Origin: Streptomyces griseosporeus
GTDB lineage: Bacteria; Actinomycetota; Actinomycetes; Streptomycetales; Streptomycetaceae
DNA length: 64,000 nucleotides
NCBI RefSeq assembly: GCF_014656055.1
Contig: NZ_BNBR01000001.1
Location: 1,488,001 to 1,552,000, forward strand
Reading direction: 5' to 3'
Below, piece after piece: positions 1 to 8,216 of this stretch. A program made the translations under genes and the position numbers. Each line of letters begins with the position of its first letter. The stretch's first letter is position 1. The notes beneath the pieces were generated by a model, which had not been told where the DNA came from, ran no database searches, and saw only the letters and a program-made list of their open reading frames with translations.

Positions 1-551
1 TCGCGCAGGGCGGCGAGCGCGGCCCGCTCGGCGGCGGTGACGTGGGTGGAGCCCTCGAAGGCGGCCGGGTCGAAGACGTCGTCGTCGGTCGGCGCCACGT
101 TGTAGTCGCCGAGGACGGCGAACGGGCGGCTGCCCCGCGCGTCGTCCGCGACGGCGGCCTTGAGCGCCTGGAACCACTGGAGCTTGTACTGGTAGTGCGG
201 GTGGGCGACCTCGCGGCCGTTCGGCACGTACACCGACCAGACGCGGACCGGGCCGCAGGTGGCGGAGAGGGCGCGGGGCTCGACCACGCCGTCGAAGCCG
301 GGGTCGCCGGGCAGGCCCTTGACGACGTCCTCGATGCCGACGCGGGAGAGCACCGCCACGCCGTTCCACCGGCCGGTGGCGTGGACCGCCGCCTCGTAGC
401 CCAGTTCGCGCAGCTCGTCGAACGGGAACTGCTCCTCGCCGACCTTGGCCTCCTGCAGGCACAGCACGTCGGTGCCGCTGCTCTCCAGCCAGGCGAGCAG
501 CCTTGGGAGGCGGGCGGTGATCGAGTTCACGTTCCAGGTCGCGATACGCAT
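1..551 (-). CDS. xth: Exodeoxyribonuclease III, 3' end cut by window edge
   Basis: Partial gene running off the left edge; the visible 183 residues are the N-terminal part. It begins MRIATWNVNSI, the classic start of exonuclease III/AP endonucleases, followed by LCLQEAK (the metal-binding Glu of the EEP nuclease fold), then VYVPNG and LGDYNVAP, which carries the catalytic Asp/Asn pair. The enzyme cleaves DNA 5' to abasic sites and removes 3' blocking groups in base excision repair, in the cytoplasm. The ATG at 549-551 is the first start in frame. The next gene on the same strand ends 53 bases upstream, so the two may share a transcript. The family call is secure; the C-terminal catalytic His lies outside the window. 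Confidence 0.93.
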   Translation of the reverse strand, partial: MRIATWNVNSITARLPRLLAWLESSGTDVLCLQEAKVGEEQFPFDELRELGYEAAVHATGRWNGVAVLSRVGIEDVVKGLPGDPGFDGVVEPRALSATCGPVRVWSVYVPNGREVAHPHYQYKLQWFQALKAAVADDARGSRPFAVLGDYNVAPTDDDVFDPAAFEGSTHVTAAERAALAALR

Positions 552-604
552 GCCTCACAACCTACCGGGCGGCACTGACAACGCGGTCCCGCCCGGTCCC
601 CGGC

Positions 605-1240
605 TCACAGCTCGGCGGCGTCGCCCGGGGTCAGGCGCAGGTGCTCGGCCCCGCCGAGGGCGCCGATCTGGCGGTCGTAGATCGGCCGGGCGAGGTCGGT
701 GAGCAGGGCGTCGTGGATGTCGTAGGCCCGGCGCGGGGCGACCTCGCGGACGTAGTCGATGACCTCCGAGATCTTGTTCCAGGGCGCGTGCACCGGCAGC
801 ATCAGCGTCTCCACGGGCAGGCCGGGGACGGTGAGCGCGTCGCCGGGGTGGAAGACCTTGCCGCCGTCGATCAGGTAGCCGACGTTGGTGATGCGCGGGA
901 TGTCCGGGTGGATGACGGCGTGCAGTTCGCCGTGGACCTGCACGTCGAAGCCGGCCGCGGTGAACGTGTCGCCGTGGCCGACGGTGTGCACGCGGCCCGG
1001 GAAGGCCGCCGCCAGCTGCTCGGCGACCGCCCTCAGCGTCCAGACCTCGGCGGCCGGCTCGGCCTCCAGGGCGGCGCGCAGCCGGCCCTCGTCGAAGTGG
1101 TCGGGGTGCTCGTGGGTGACGAGGATCGCGTGGGCGCCGACGGCGGCGTCGGGCTCGCTGAACCCGCCCGGGTCCACGACGAGCGTGCGTCCGTCCTTCT
1201 CCAGGCGGACGCAGGCGTGCGACATCTTCGTGAGCTTCAT
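605..1240 (-). CDS. Metallo-beta-lactamase-fold hydrolase
   Basis: 211 residues. VTHEHPDHFD is the HxHxDH-type metal motif of the metallo-beta-lactamase superfamily, and FHPGDAL supplies the later metal-bridging Asp. Overall layout resembles the UlaG-like/beta-lactamase_3 group: short, no extra domain, and a late conserved His in YDIHDA. Substrate unknown; a soluble Zn or Mn hydrolase is expected. The start ATG at 1238-1240 (MKLTKMSHAC) was preferred over an ORF start 14 codons upstream because GGAG lies just before it and the beta strands begin there. It lies between the exonuclease III gene and the PcaD-PcaC-like fusion, all on one strand; the fusion's stop is 38 bases from this start, so co-transcription is likely. 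Confidence 0.85.
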   Translation of the reverse strand: MKLTKMSHACVRLEKDGRTLVVDPGGFSEPDAAVGAHAILVTHEHPDHFDEGRLRAALEAEPAAEVWTLRAVAEQLAAAFPGRVHTVGHGDTFTAAGFDVQVHGELHAVIHPDIPRITNVGYLIDGGKVFHPGDALTVPGLPVETLMLPVHAPWNKISEVIDYVREVAPRRAYDIHDALLTDLARPIYDRQIGALGGAEHLRLTPGDAAEL

Positions 1241-1278
1241 GGCTCCATCCTGCCTGCCGGGCGGCGTGCCCCGGCGGC

Positions 1279-2574
1279 TCACTCGACGGGGGTGGTCTCC
1301 TCACGGATGACCTGCTGGGCCACCCGGAAGGCGCGGTGCGCGGCGGGGACGCCGCAGTGGACGGCCGTCTGGAGCAGCACCTCCTTGATCTCGTCGGGGG
1401 TGAGACCGCCCCGGAGCGCGGCGCGGGTGTGCGGCGCCAGCTCCTCGGCGTGCCCGGCGGCGACCAGCGCGGCGAGGGTGACGACGCTGCGCGTGCGGCG
1501 GTCCAGGCCCGGCCGGTCCCAGATCTCTCCCCAGGCGTAGCGGGTGACGAAGTCCTGGAAGTCGGCGGAGAAGGCGTCGGCCTGCGCCAGCTCGCGGTCG
1601 ACGTGGGCGTCGCCGAGGACCTCGCGGCGGATCTTGATGCCGGTGTCGTAGGGGTCGGGCCGCCCGGCCGGCGCGGGGTCGGCGGGGGCGGGCGCGATCT
1701 CGGCGATCGGCTGGACCTGCGCGGGCTGCGCCGGCGCCGGCTTGGCGAGGGCCGCCGGGAGGGCGGTCTGGCCGGTGGCGGAGTCGAAGACCGGCTGCCA
1801 GGCGGTGGAGAAGTGCGTCACCAGCAGGTCGGTCACGGCGGCGGGCTGCTCGACCGGCACCAGGTGGGAGGCGCCGGGTACGACGGCGAGGCGGGCGTCG
1901 GGGATCCCGGCGACCAGGGTGCGTGCCTCGGCGGGACCGGTGACCTGGTCCTCCGAGCCGACGAGCACCAGCGTCGGCACGCCCACCCTGCCCAGCTCGG
2001 GCCGTACGTCGAACGCGGCGAGCGCCTCGCAGGCGGCGATGTAGCAGCCGGGGTCGGTGGTGCGGACCATCTGCACGGCCCAGTCGGTGATCGCGGGCTG
2101 GGCCGCGGCGAAACCGCCGGTGAACCAGCGGTCCGGAGCGGTACGGGCGATCGGTTCCAGCCCGTTGGTCCGCACGATCACCCCGCGCTGGCGGAACTCG
2201 TCGGCGGTGCCGAACCGGGGCGAGGCCGCGATCAGCGCGAGGGACGCCAGCCGCTCGGGGTGCCGCAGCGCCAGCTCGACGCCGACGGCCCCGCCGAGCG
2301 CACAGCCCGCGTAGCCGAAGCGCTGCACGCCGAGGGAGTCGAGCGTGGCGAGCAGGCGGGCGGTGAGTTCGGCGACGGACCCGGCCGGGTGGGCGGGGGC
2401 GCCGCCGTGCCCCGGCAGATCGAACCGCAGGACACGCCACTGCTGGGCCAGCTCCGGGACCTGGCGGTCCCACATGTGCCAGGTGGTGCCCAGTGAGGGA
2501 CCCAAGATCAGGAGCGGAGCGTCTTCTGGCCCGTCGAAGCGGTATTGCAGGGTGTTCGGTGGTGTCTCACTCAC
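1279..2574 (-). CDS. PcaD-PcaC type fusion: alpha/beta hydrolase plus carboxymuconolactone decarboxylase domain
   Basis: 431 residues in two domains. Residues about 1-260 are an alpha/beta hydrolase of the 3-oxoadipate enol-lactonase type, with the oxyanion loop GPSLGTTWHMW and a late His in GASHLVP. Residues about 300-425 are a carboxymuconolactone decarboxylase (CMD) domain, with HTRAALRGG and the tail VHCGVPAAHRAF. Fusions of this type (PcaL) catalyse the last steps before 3-oxoadipate in the beta-ketoadipate pathway. Odd point: the nucleophile elbow reads AGCALGG, so the expected Ser of GxSxGG is Ala, with Cys one residue earlier. No other pca gene is nearby, so another role is possible. 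GTG start at 2572-2574 has GAGAAGG upstream; a longer ORF start at 2679 is unlikely. Confidence 0.75.
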   Translation of the reverse strand: MSETPPNTLQYRFDGPEDAPLLILGPSLGTTWHMWDRQVPELAQQWRVLRFDLPGHGGAPAHPAGSVAELTARLLATLDSLGVQRFGYAGCALGGAVGVELALRHPERLASLALIAASPRFGTADEFRQRGVIVRTNGLEPIARTAPDRWFTGGFAAAQPAITDWAVQMVRTTDPGCYIAACEALAAFDVRPELGRVGVPTLVLVGSEDQVTGPAEARTLVAGIPDARLAVVPGASHLVPVEQPAAVTDLLVTHFSTAWQPVFDSATGQTALPAALAKPAPAQPAQVQPIAEIAPAPADPAPAGRPDPYDTGIKIRREVLGDAHVDRELAQADAFSADFQDFVTRYAWGEIWDRPGLDRRTRSVVTLAALVAAGHAEELAPHTRAALRGGLTPDEIKEVLLQTAVHCGVPAAHRAFRVAQQVIREETTPVE

Positions 2575-2603
2575 GCCCCAGACCTTCTCACGTCTCACGA
2601 CTG

Positions 2604-2613
2604 CCCCTATAAC
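2604..2613 (-). promoter_or_regulatory. Possible -10 element of the PcaD-PcaC-like gene
   Basis: Read on the minus strand, TATAGG occupies 2611-2606, about 35 bases upstream of the GTG start at 2574. It fits a -10 box (TANNNT-like but ending G). I find no convincing -35 at 17-18 bases, so this is a weak call. Confidence 0.25.
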
Positions 2614-2844
2614 GGAGGTTACGACTGCACGGGTCTGACCAAGTGGAAGACCTCCCGGGCCGCGTAGCGCTTGAGGCAACGCGGTGCTCGAGACGCGGGC
2701 TGACGCGTCGGCAGGTGGGCGTCTCGTGGTGGAACGCTCCCTGTCAGCCGACCTGCTGCGCCTTGATCGCGTCGCTCACCCGAACCGTCCCGGCTGCAAG
2801 GACGTCCAGGAGCGCCGGGAGTTCGTGGACGGTCGAAGTACGCG

Positions 2845-3984
2845 TCAACTGGTCCGAAGACCGACCGCCAGCGTCAGTTCAAGGACCCGGTGGGGCGATG
2901 CGAGATCCGGAAACAGCTCCCGCAGCTGCGACATCCGGTACCGGACTGTCTGGGGATGGACGAACAACGCCGCCGCCACCTCGTCCCGCCTGCCCTGGTG
3001 CAGCAGCCACGCCCGCAACGTCTCCTCCAGCCGCCGTGCGGTCGCGACAGGCAAGGTGCGCAACGGTGCGAGGGCTCGGGCACGCAGGTCTGCGAACGCG
3101 TCCGCGTCGGCGCTCAGCACCAACTCGGGCAGGTGGTCCTCGGTGTCGCGGATATCAGAGGAGAGGGAGCGCGCGCGTACGGCTCGTGCGTACGAGGCGG
3201 ACGCACGCGTCCATGGCCGGGCCGGGCCGACCACGGCGGTGCGGTCGGTCAGCTGCCGCAAGAGATGTGATCGGTCGGCATCGGGGACGAGCAGCACACC
3301 GGTGGTGTCCGGCAGATCGTCGAGGACGAGGGTGCTCGGGTCGAGCGCGCGGTAGGCAGGCCGGGACTGGGCGGCGGGCAGCAGGACCGCCGTCAGCGTA
3401 ACCGGAGGCTGCCATCCGGCCCGTTGAGCAGAGGCCAGCAGCACGTCCGGGCTCGCGCCGGCGAGGAGGTCGCGGGCGAGGTGTTCCAGGTGGCGCTCCT
3501 GGGCCCTGCCCCGGGCGGCCAGTTCGTCGGCGTGGCCCGCGGCGCTCGCGGCGGAGAGCTCGTCGATGTAGGCGAAGGTCAGCTCGGCGAACTTGGCGAC
3601 CTCGGCGGCGGGCAGACCTGCGGACACGGCGCCCGCTGCCAGGCTTCGCCAGGCCACGCGGGCGCCGACGCGGTAGGCGCTGAGCAGGGCGTCCATCGAA
3701 CGGCCGTCGCGCACCTCGCCGCGGCCCAGCTCGTAGGCCGCGTCACCGCCGCCGCCGCCCACGGCGTTCCCGCTCGCGAGATCCAGGTAGTGCCCGAGGG
3801 CGGTGCGGACGGCTCGGCGGATGGTGCCGCCCATGCTGCCCGAAAGGGCGCCTGCGTAGGAAGGGACCTCGTCGATGATCGCCTGGACGACCTCGTCGGC
3901 GGTGGTCCTCAGCGCGGCCCGAAGTGCGGTGACCGTCGTCTCGTCCAGGGCCAGTTCGCTGGCCCTCTGGGTCACACGACTCAC
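2845..3984 (-). CDS. PucR/CdaR-type transcriptional regulator
   Basis: About 379 residues from the GTG at 3982-3984 (VSRVTQRASELALD), chosen because AGGGA lies 8 bases upstream; a GTG at 4011 gives 388 residues but has poor RBS spacing. The C-terminus is the PucR helix-turn-helix: ETLRAWLLHQGRRDEVA, then HPQTVRYRMSQLRELF, where the HPQTVRYR recognition helix is diagnostic. The upstream part holds a long helical region and a GGDEF-like sensor fold typical of CdaR proteins. It is divergent from the ferredoxin reductase/desaturase pair, with under 90 bases between starts, and probably controls that pair and itself. A weak inverted repeat GTCCT-N6-AGGAC lies at 4025-4040 in the shared region. Inducer unknown, possibly a fatty-acid-related signal. 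Confidence 0.85.
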   Translation of the reverse strand: MSRVTQRASELALDETTVTALRAALRTTADEVVQAIIDEVPSYAGALSGSMGGTIRRAVRTALGHYLDLASGNAVGGGGGDAAYELGRGEVRDGRSMDALLSAYRVGARVAWRSLAAGAVSAGLPAAEVAKFAELTFAYIDELSAASAAGHADELAARGRAQERHLEHLARDLLAGASPDVLLASAQRAGWQPPVTLTAVLLPAAQSRPAYRALDPSTLVLDDLPDTTGVLLVPDADRSHLLRQLTDRTAVVGPARPWTRASASYARAVRARSLSSDIRDTEDHLPELVLSADADAFADLRARALAPLRTLPVATARRLEETLRAWLLHQGRRDEVAAALFVHPQTVRYRMSQLRELFPDLASPHRVLELTLAVGLRTS

Positions 3985-4071
3985 GTTTTTGTTCCCTGCG
4001 AACAACTCCACCCACCAGATTCACGTCCTACGGTCAGGACTTTACGCCCTGAGACGCAGCAAGCTGGAGTC

Positions 4072-5127
4072 ATGACAAGTGCAGCCCTCCGCAGCAGGGC
4101 GTGGAAACTGCTCGAGATGGTCACGACGCCGCTGCTGCCGTCGGACTACCTCGACCTGGTCAGCCCGCTGCGTGCGGGCGCCGATCTGCGGGGGCGCATC
4201 GAGGCCGTGCACCCCGAGACGGATCACGCCGCGACCATCGTGATCAGACCGGGTCGGGGCTGGCGCGGCCACAGGGCCGGTCAGTACGTGCGGATCGGGG
4301 TCGACGTCGACGGGGTGCGCCTGTGGCGTGCCTACTCCCTCACCTCGCCGACGAACCGCCAGGACGGCCGCGTCACGATCACCGTGAAGGCGATCCCGGA
4401 CGGCAAGGTCAGCAACCACCTGGTCCGCAGGGCGAAACCGGGCACGCTGATCCAACTCGACCAGGCAACCGGTGACTTCGTGCTGCCGCAGACCAAGCCC
4501 GCCAAGGTGCTCTACCTGACGGCCGGCAGCGGCATCACACCCGTGATGGGCATGCTGCGCGACACCGAGTTCGACGACGTCGCCATGGTCCACTGCGCGC
4601 CACGGCCGCAAGACGTGATCTTCCGCAACGAACTGCGCGACCTGATCGCGGACAAGAAGCTGCGGCTCACCGAGGTGCACACCGACACAGACGGCATGCT
4701 CGACATCTCCCGTCTCGACGAACTCGTGCCCGACTGGGCCGAGCGCGAGACCTGGGCTTGCGGGCCCGCGGGCCTGCTCGACGCCGCCGAAGAGCACTGG
4801 AGCGAGCACGGCGTACCGGAGCGCCTGCACACCGAACGCTTCCGCCCCAGCATCGTCGCCGCCGGCGACGGCGGCGAAGTCACGTTCAGCGCCACCGGCA
4901 AGACCGTCGACGCGGACGGCGCCACGCCGTTGCTGGACATCGGCGAGGAGGCCGGCGTGCTCATGCCCTCCGGGTGCCGCATGGGCATCTGCTTCGGCTG
5001 CGTCACGCCGCTCAGGGCGGGCGCCGTCCGCGACCTGCGCACCGGCGAGATCACCGAGGCCGAGCCAGGCGTCCTCATCCAGACCTGCGTGTCCGCCGCG
5101 GCGGGCCCCTGCGACATCGACCGGTAG
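4072..5127 (+). CDS. Ferredoxin reductase with C-terminal 2Fe-2S domain, desaturase electron donor
   Basis: 351 residues. An FNR-type FAD domain (RAYSLTS, the RxYS flavin motif) is followed by an NAD(P)H domain (LTAGSGITPVMGM; ACGPAGLLD) and a plant-type 2Fe-2S domain at the C-terminus, with cluster ligands in CRMGICFGC and a last Cys in QTCVSA. It should pass electrons from NAD(P)H through FAD and the iron-sulfur centre to the desaturase encoded 7 bases downstream. The arrangement and partner match mycobacterial Rv3230c with DesA3. The ATG at 4072 has GGAG before it and falls just after the divergent promoter region; the longer open frame upstream overlaps the regulator gene and is rejected. 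Cytoplasmic or membrane-associated. Confidence 0.9.
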   Translation: MTSAALRSRAWKLLEMVTTPLLPSDYLDLVSPLRAGADLRGRIEAVHPETDHAATIVIRPGRGWRGHRAGQYVRIGVDVDGVRLWRAYSLTSPTNRQDGRVTITVKAIPDGKVSNHLVRRAKPGTLIQLDQATGDFVLPQTKPAKVLYLTAGSGITPVMGMLRDTEFDDVAMVHCAPRPQDVIFRNELRDLIADKKLRLTEVHTDTDGMLDISRLDELVPDWAERETWACGPAGLLDAAEEHWSEHGVPERLHTERFRPSIVAAGDGGEVTFSATGKTVDADGATPLLDIGEEAGVLMPSGCRMGICFGCVTPLRAGAVRDLRTGEITEAEPGVLIQTCVSAAAGPCDIDR

Positions 5128-5134
5128 GAGCACC

Positions 5135-6253
5135 TTGACCGCTATCGACCCCACCGCCCACCTGACCGCGGAGCAGATCGAGGAGCTGGGCCGCGAGCTG
5201 GACGCGATCCGCGACGAGGTGATCGCCAGCCGTGGCGAGAAGGACGCCGCCTACATCCGTAAGGTCATCTCGGCGCAGCGCAAGCTGGAGCTGGTCAGCA
5301 GGGGCGTGCTGCTGTTCTCGATCTTCCCGCCCGCGTGGCTGCTCGGCACCGCCGGACTGTCCGTGGCGAAAATCATGGACAACATGGAGATCGGCCACAA
5401 CATCCTGCACGGCCAGTGGGACTGGATGCGCGACCCGAAAATCCACTCCACCACCTGGGAATGGGATCACGTCTCGCCGGCCGACCAGTGGAAGCGCTCG
5501 CACAACGAGCTGCACCACACGTACACCAACGTGATCGGCAAGGACAACGACCTCGGCTACGGCATCATGCGCGTCGACGAGGACCAGAAGTGGCACCCGT
5601 TCCACCTCGGCCAGCCGCTGTGGAACTTCATCAACGCCTGCTTCTTCGAGTACGGCATCGCAGCCTACGACCTGGAGCTGGGCAAGAATCTGCACAAGCG
5701 CGGCCGCAAGAACCCGGAGTTCCGCGCACGGGCCAAGGCCGTGGGCCGCAAGATCCGCAAGCAGGTGCTCAAGGACTACCTGATCCACCCGCTGCTGTCG
5801 GGCCCGTCGTTCCTCCCCACGCTCGCCGCCACGTTCACCGCGAACCTGGTCCGCAACATCTGGTCCCACTCCGTGATCATGTGCGGACACTTCCCGGAGG
5901 GCGTACAGGTCTTCGAGCGCCGGTCGATCAAGGACGAGACGCGCGGCCAGTGGTACCTGCGCCAGATGATGGGCTCGGCGAACATCAGCGGCAGCAGGGC
6001 CATGCACTTCATGACCGGCAACCTGTCGCACCAGATCGAGCACCACCTGTTTCCCGACCTGCCGAGCAACCGGTACGCCGAGGTCGCGGTGAAGGTGCGC
6101 GCCCTGTTCGAGAAGTACGAGCTGGAGTACGTCACAGGGCCACTGCCCAAGCAGGTGTTCTCCGCGTGGCGTAAGGTCTTCCGGCTCTCGCTGCCGAACA
6201 AGAAGACAGAGGTCGGAACGCCGGACCGCGAACAGGAGCTCGTCGCCGCCTGA
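5135..6253 (+). CDS. Membrane fatty acid (acyl-CoA) desaturase, DesA3-like
   Basis: 372 residues. Three histidine boxes ligate the di-iron centre: HNILHGQ (HxxxH), NELHHTYTN (HxxxHH-type) and HQIEHHLFPDLP (HxxHH). Hydrophobic segments near ILLFSIFPPAWLLGTAGL and around the middle support a membrane enzyme inserting a double bond in fatty acyl chains, probably Delta-9. The TTG start at 5135 is unusual but convincing: GTAGGAG overlaps the reductase stop and sits 4-5 bases before it, and no ATG is close. Tight spacing with the reductase gene indicates one operon, whose product is a two-protein desaturase system. Regulation is probably through the divergent PucR-type protein. A good hairpin terminator follows. 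Confidence 0.92.
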   Translation: MTAIDPTAHLTAEQIEELGRELDAIRDEVIASRGEKDAAYIRKVISAQRKLELVSRGVLLFSIFPPAWLLGTAGLSVAKIMDNMEIGHNILHGQWDWMRDPKIHSTTWEWDHVSPADQWKRSHNELHHTYTNVIGKDNDLGYGIMRVDEDQKWHPFHLGQPLWNFINACFFEYGIAAYDLELGKNLHKRGRKNPEFRARAKAVGRKIRKQVLKDYLIHPLLSGPSFLPTLAATFTANLVRNIWSHSVIMCGHFPEGVQVFERRSIKDETRGQWYLRQMMGSANISGSRAMHFMTGNLSHQIEHHLFPDLPSNRYAEVAVKVRALFEKYELEYVTGPLPKQVFSAWRKVFRLSLPNKKTEVGTPDREQELVAA

Positions 6254-6262
6254 TTGTTGCAA

Positions 6263-6293
6263 GCGCCTGGCTCACGAACCCGAGGTCAGGCGC
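6263..6293 (+). terminator. Hairpin terminator after the desaturase
   Basis: GCGCCTG at 6263-6269 pairs perfectly with CAGGCGC at 6287-6293, and inner G-T and C-G pairs extend the stem to about 10 bp. It begins 10 bases after the desaturase stop. There is no T tract, as usual for Streptomyces. Confidence 0.6.
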
Positions 6294-6530
6294 CCTTGCC
6301 CGCAGGCTCCGGCATCGCCACGCGCTCCACGTGATGCGTCATCGGAGACACGTCACAAAGTCAGGTCAGCTGCTGGATGTGCTGCGGGATGCCCTGCGCA
6401 GCGCTCGCCACCGGGCCGCCCGGGCAGACCCGGTGGGCCGGTGACGAGGCTCGACATCAGGACCGACTCGTCGCCGAGTTTCACCTCGTGCACATCGGCG
6501 TCCACGCCCGGACGCCTGCCCGGGTGCGGC
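6294..6530. other. Intergenic stretch, possible gene remnant
   Basis: Between the desaturase terminator and the convergent RNase J stop. On the minus strand around 6520-6440 a frame reads like a protein interior (VHEVKLGDESVLMSSLVTG) but breaks before the next stop, so I regard it as a decayed fragment or chance. No promoter or RNA signal recognised. Confidence 0.25.
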
Positions 6531-8216
6531 TCAGGCGTCGATGATGACGGGGATGATGAGGGGCTTGCGGCGGTAGGTGCGGAACGCCCAGTTCGCCACG
6601 GCGCGGGCGATGAGCTGTTCGAGTTGGCGCGCGTCCCCGACGCCTTCCTCGGCCGCGGTGGCCAGCGTCTTCTCGATGACGGGGATCACCGGCTCGAAGG
6701 TGGCGTCGTCGTGGACGAAGCCCCTGGCCAGGAAGTCGGGGGCCTCGGCGAGGGCGCCGGTGTCCGCGTCGACGATCGCCACCACCGTGACCACACCCTC
6801 CTCCGCGAGGGTGAGACGGTCCTTGAGGGACGCCTCGGTGGCACCGCCGACCTCCATGCCGTCCACGTAGACATTGCCGGCGGGGACCTTGCCGGTGATG
6901 GACGCCCGCCCGTCGACCAGGTCGACGACGACGCCGTCCTCGGCGATGACCACCCGGTCTGGGTCCACACCGGTGCGGATGGCGAGGTCGCCGTTGGCCC
7001 GCAGGTGGCGCCATTCGCCGTGGACGGGCATGACGTTGCGGGGCTTGACGATGTTGTAGCAGTAGACGAGTTCGCCGGCGCTCGCGTGCCCGGAGACGTG
7101 CACCTTGGCGTTGCCCTTGTGGACCACGTGGGCGCCCCACCGGGTGAGCCCGTTGATCACCCGGTAGATGGCGTTCTCGTTGCCGGGGATGAGGGAGCTG
7201 GCGAGCAGGACGGTGTCGCCCTTGCCGATGCGGATCATGTGATCGCGGTTGGCCATCCGGGACAGCGCGGCCATCGGCTCGCCCTGGGACCCGGTGCACA
7301 CCAGAGCGATCTTGTGATCCGGGAGCTTCTCCAGCTCCTTAGTGCTCACCACCAGACCGGACGGGACCTTCAGATAGCCCAGGTCACGGGCGATGCCCAT
7401 GTTGCGGACCATCGACCGGCCGACGAAGGCGACCTTGCGGCCGTGCTGGTGGGCGGCGTCCAGCACCTGCTGGATGCGGTGCACGTGGCTGGCGAAGCTG
7501 GAGACGATGACCCGGCGCGGCGCGGTGCGCATCACCTGCTCGATCGCCGGGTTCAGCTCACGCTCAGAGGTGGTGAAGCCGGGTACCTCGGCGTTGGTGG
7601 AGTCGGTGAGGAACAGGTCCACGCCCTCCTCGCCGAGGCGGGCGAAGGCGCGAAGATCGGTGATGCGGTCGTCGAGAGGGAACTGGTCCATCTTGAAGTC
7701 GCCGGTGTGCAGCACCATCCCGGCGCCGGTACGGATCGCGACCGCGAGGCTGTCCGGGATGGAGTGGTTGACCGCGACGAACTCCAGGTCGAAGGGCCCG
7801 AAGCCGCGCCGGTCGCCCTCCCGCACCCGCACCGAGCGCGGCCGGATGCCGTGCTCCTTGAGCTTGGCCTCCAGGAACGCCAGCGTCAGCTTGGAGCCGA
7901 CGACCGGAATGTCCCTCCGCTCGCGCAGCAGGTACGGCACGCCGCCGATGTGGTCCTCGTGGCCGTGGGTGAGGACCACGGCCACGATGTCGTCCAGCCG
8001 GTCCCGGATCGAGGTGAAGTCCGGCAGGATCACGTCCACGCCGGGCTGGGTCTCCTCGGGGAACAGGACGCCGCAGTCGACGATGAGCAGCTTGCCGGCG
8101 TGCTCGAAGACGGTCATGTTGCGGCCGATCTCCCCCAGGCCGCCCAGGGCGATGACCCGCAGCCCTCCTTCGGGAAGGGGTGGGGCAGCTTTCAGCTCGG
8201 GGTGCGGATGACTCAT
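6531..8216 (-). CDS. rnj: Ribonuclease J
   Basis: 561 residues, full family length. A metallo-beta-lactamase core carries LTHGHEDHIGG (HxHxDH), HTGDFKMD and the beta-CASP signature DSTNAEVPG; VHVSGHASAGEL and MPVHGEWRHL complete the beta-CASP/metal set, and a C-terminal domain follows. RNase J is an endo- and 5'-3' exonuclease in RNA maturation and decay, in the cytoplasm. The start MSHPHPELK at 8216 has AGGG upstream; the longer ORF start reaching 8510 is out of keeping with the family. The usual Streptomyces rnj lies downstream of dapA. No dapA is here, and several residues differ from my recollection of the housekeeping copy, so this may be a second, divergent RNase J. Confidence 0.93.
   Translation of the reverse strand: MSHPHPELKAAPPLPEGGLRVIALGGLGEIGRNMTVFEHAGKLLIVDCGVLFPEETQPGVDVILPDFTSIRDRLDDIVAVVLTHGHEDHIGGVPYLLRERRDIPVVGSKLTLAFLEAKLKEHGIRPRSVRVREGDRRGFGPFDLEFVAVNHSIPDSLAVAIRTGAGMVLHTGDFKMDQFPLDDRITDLRAFARLGEEGVDLFLTDSTNAEVPGFTTSERELNPAIEQVMRTAPRRVIVSSFASHVHRIQQVLDAAHQHGRKVAFVGRSMVRNMGIARDLGYLKVPSGLVVSTKELEKLPDHKIALVCTGSQGEPMAALSRMANRDHMIRIGKGDTVLLASSLIPGNENAIYRVINGLTRWGAHVVHKGNAKVHVSGHASAGELVYCYNIVKPRNVMPVHGEWRHLRANGDLAIRTGVDPDRVVIAEDGVVVDLVDGRASITGKVPAGNVYVDGMEVGGATEASLKDRLTLAEEGVVTVVAIVDADTGALAEAPDFLARGFVHDDATFEPVIPVIEKTLATAAEEGVGDARQLEQLIARAVANWAFRTYRRKPLIIPVIIDA

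Noticed and set aside
2745..2860. Minus-strand peptide reading like a C-terminal end (ALLDVLAAGTVRVSDAIK) after the PucR gene
   Set aside because: No start, overlaps the end of the PucR gene and has no matching upstream part; at most a relic.
6370..6520. Minus-strand coding-like fragment between desaturase and RNase J
   Set aside because: Breaks in frame and has no start; kept only as a note in the intergenic entry.
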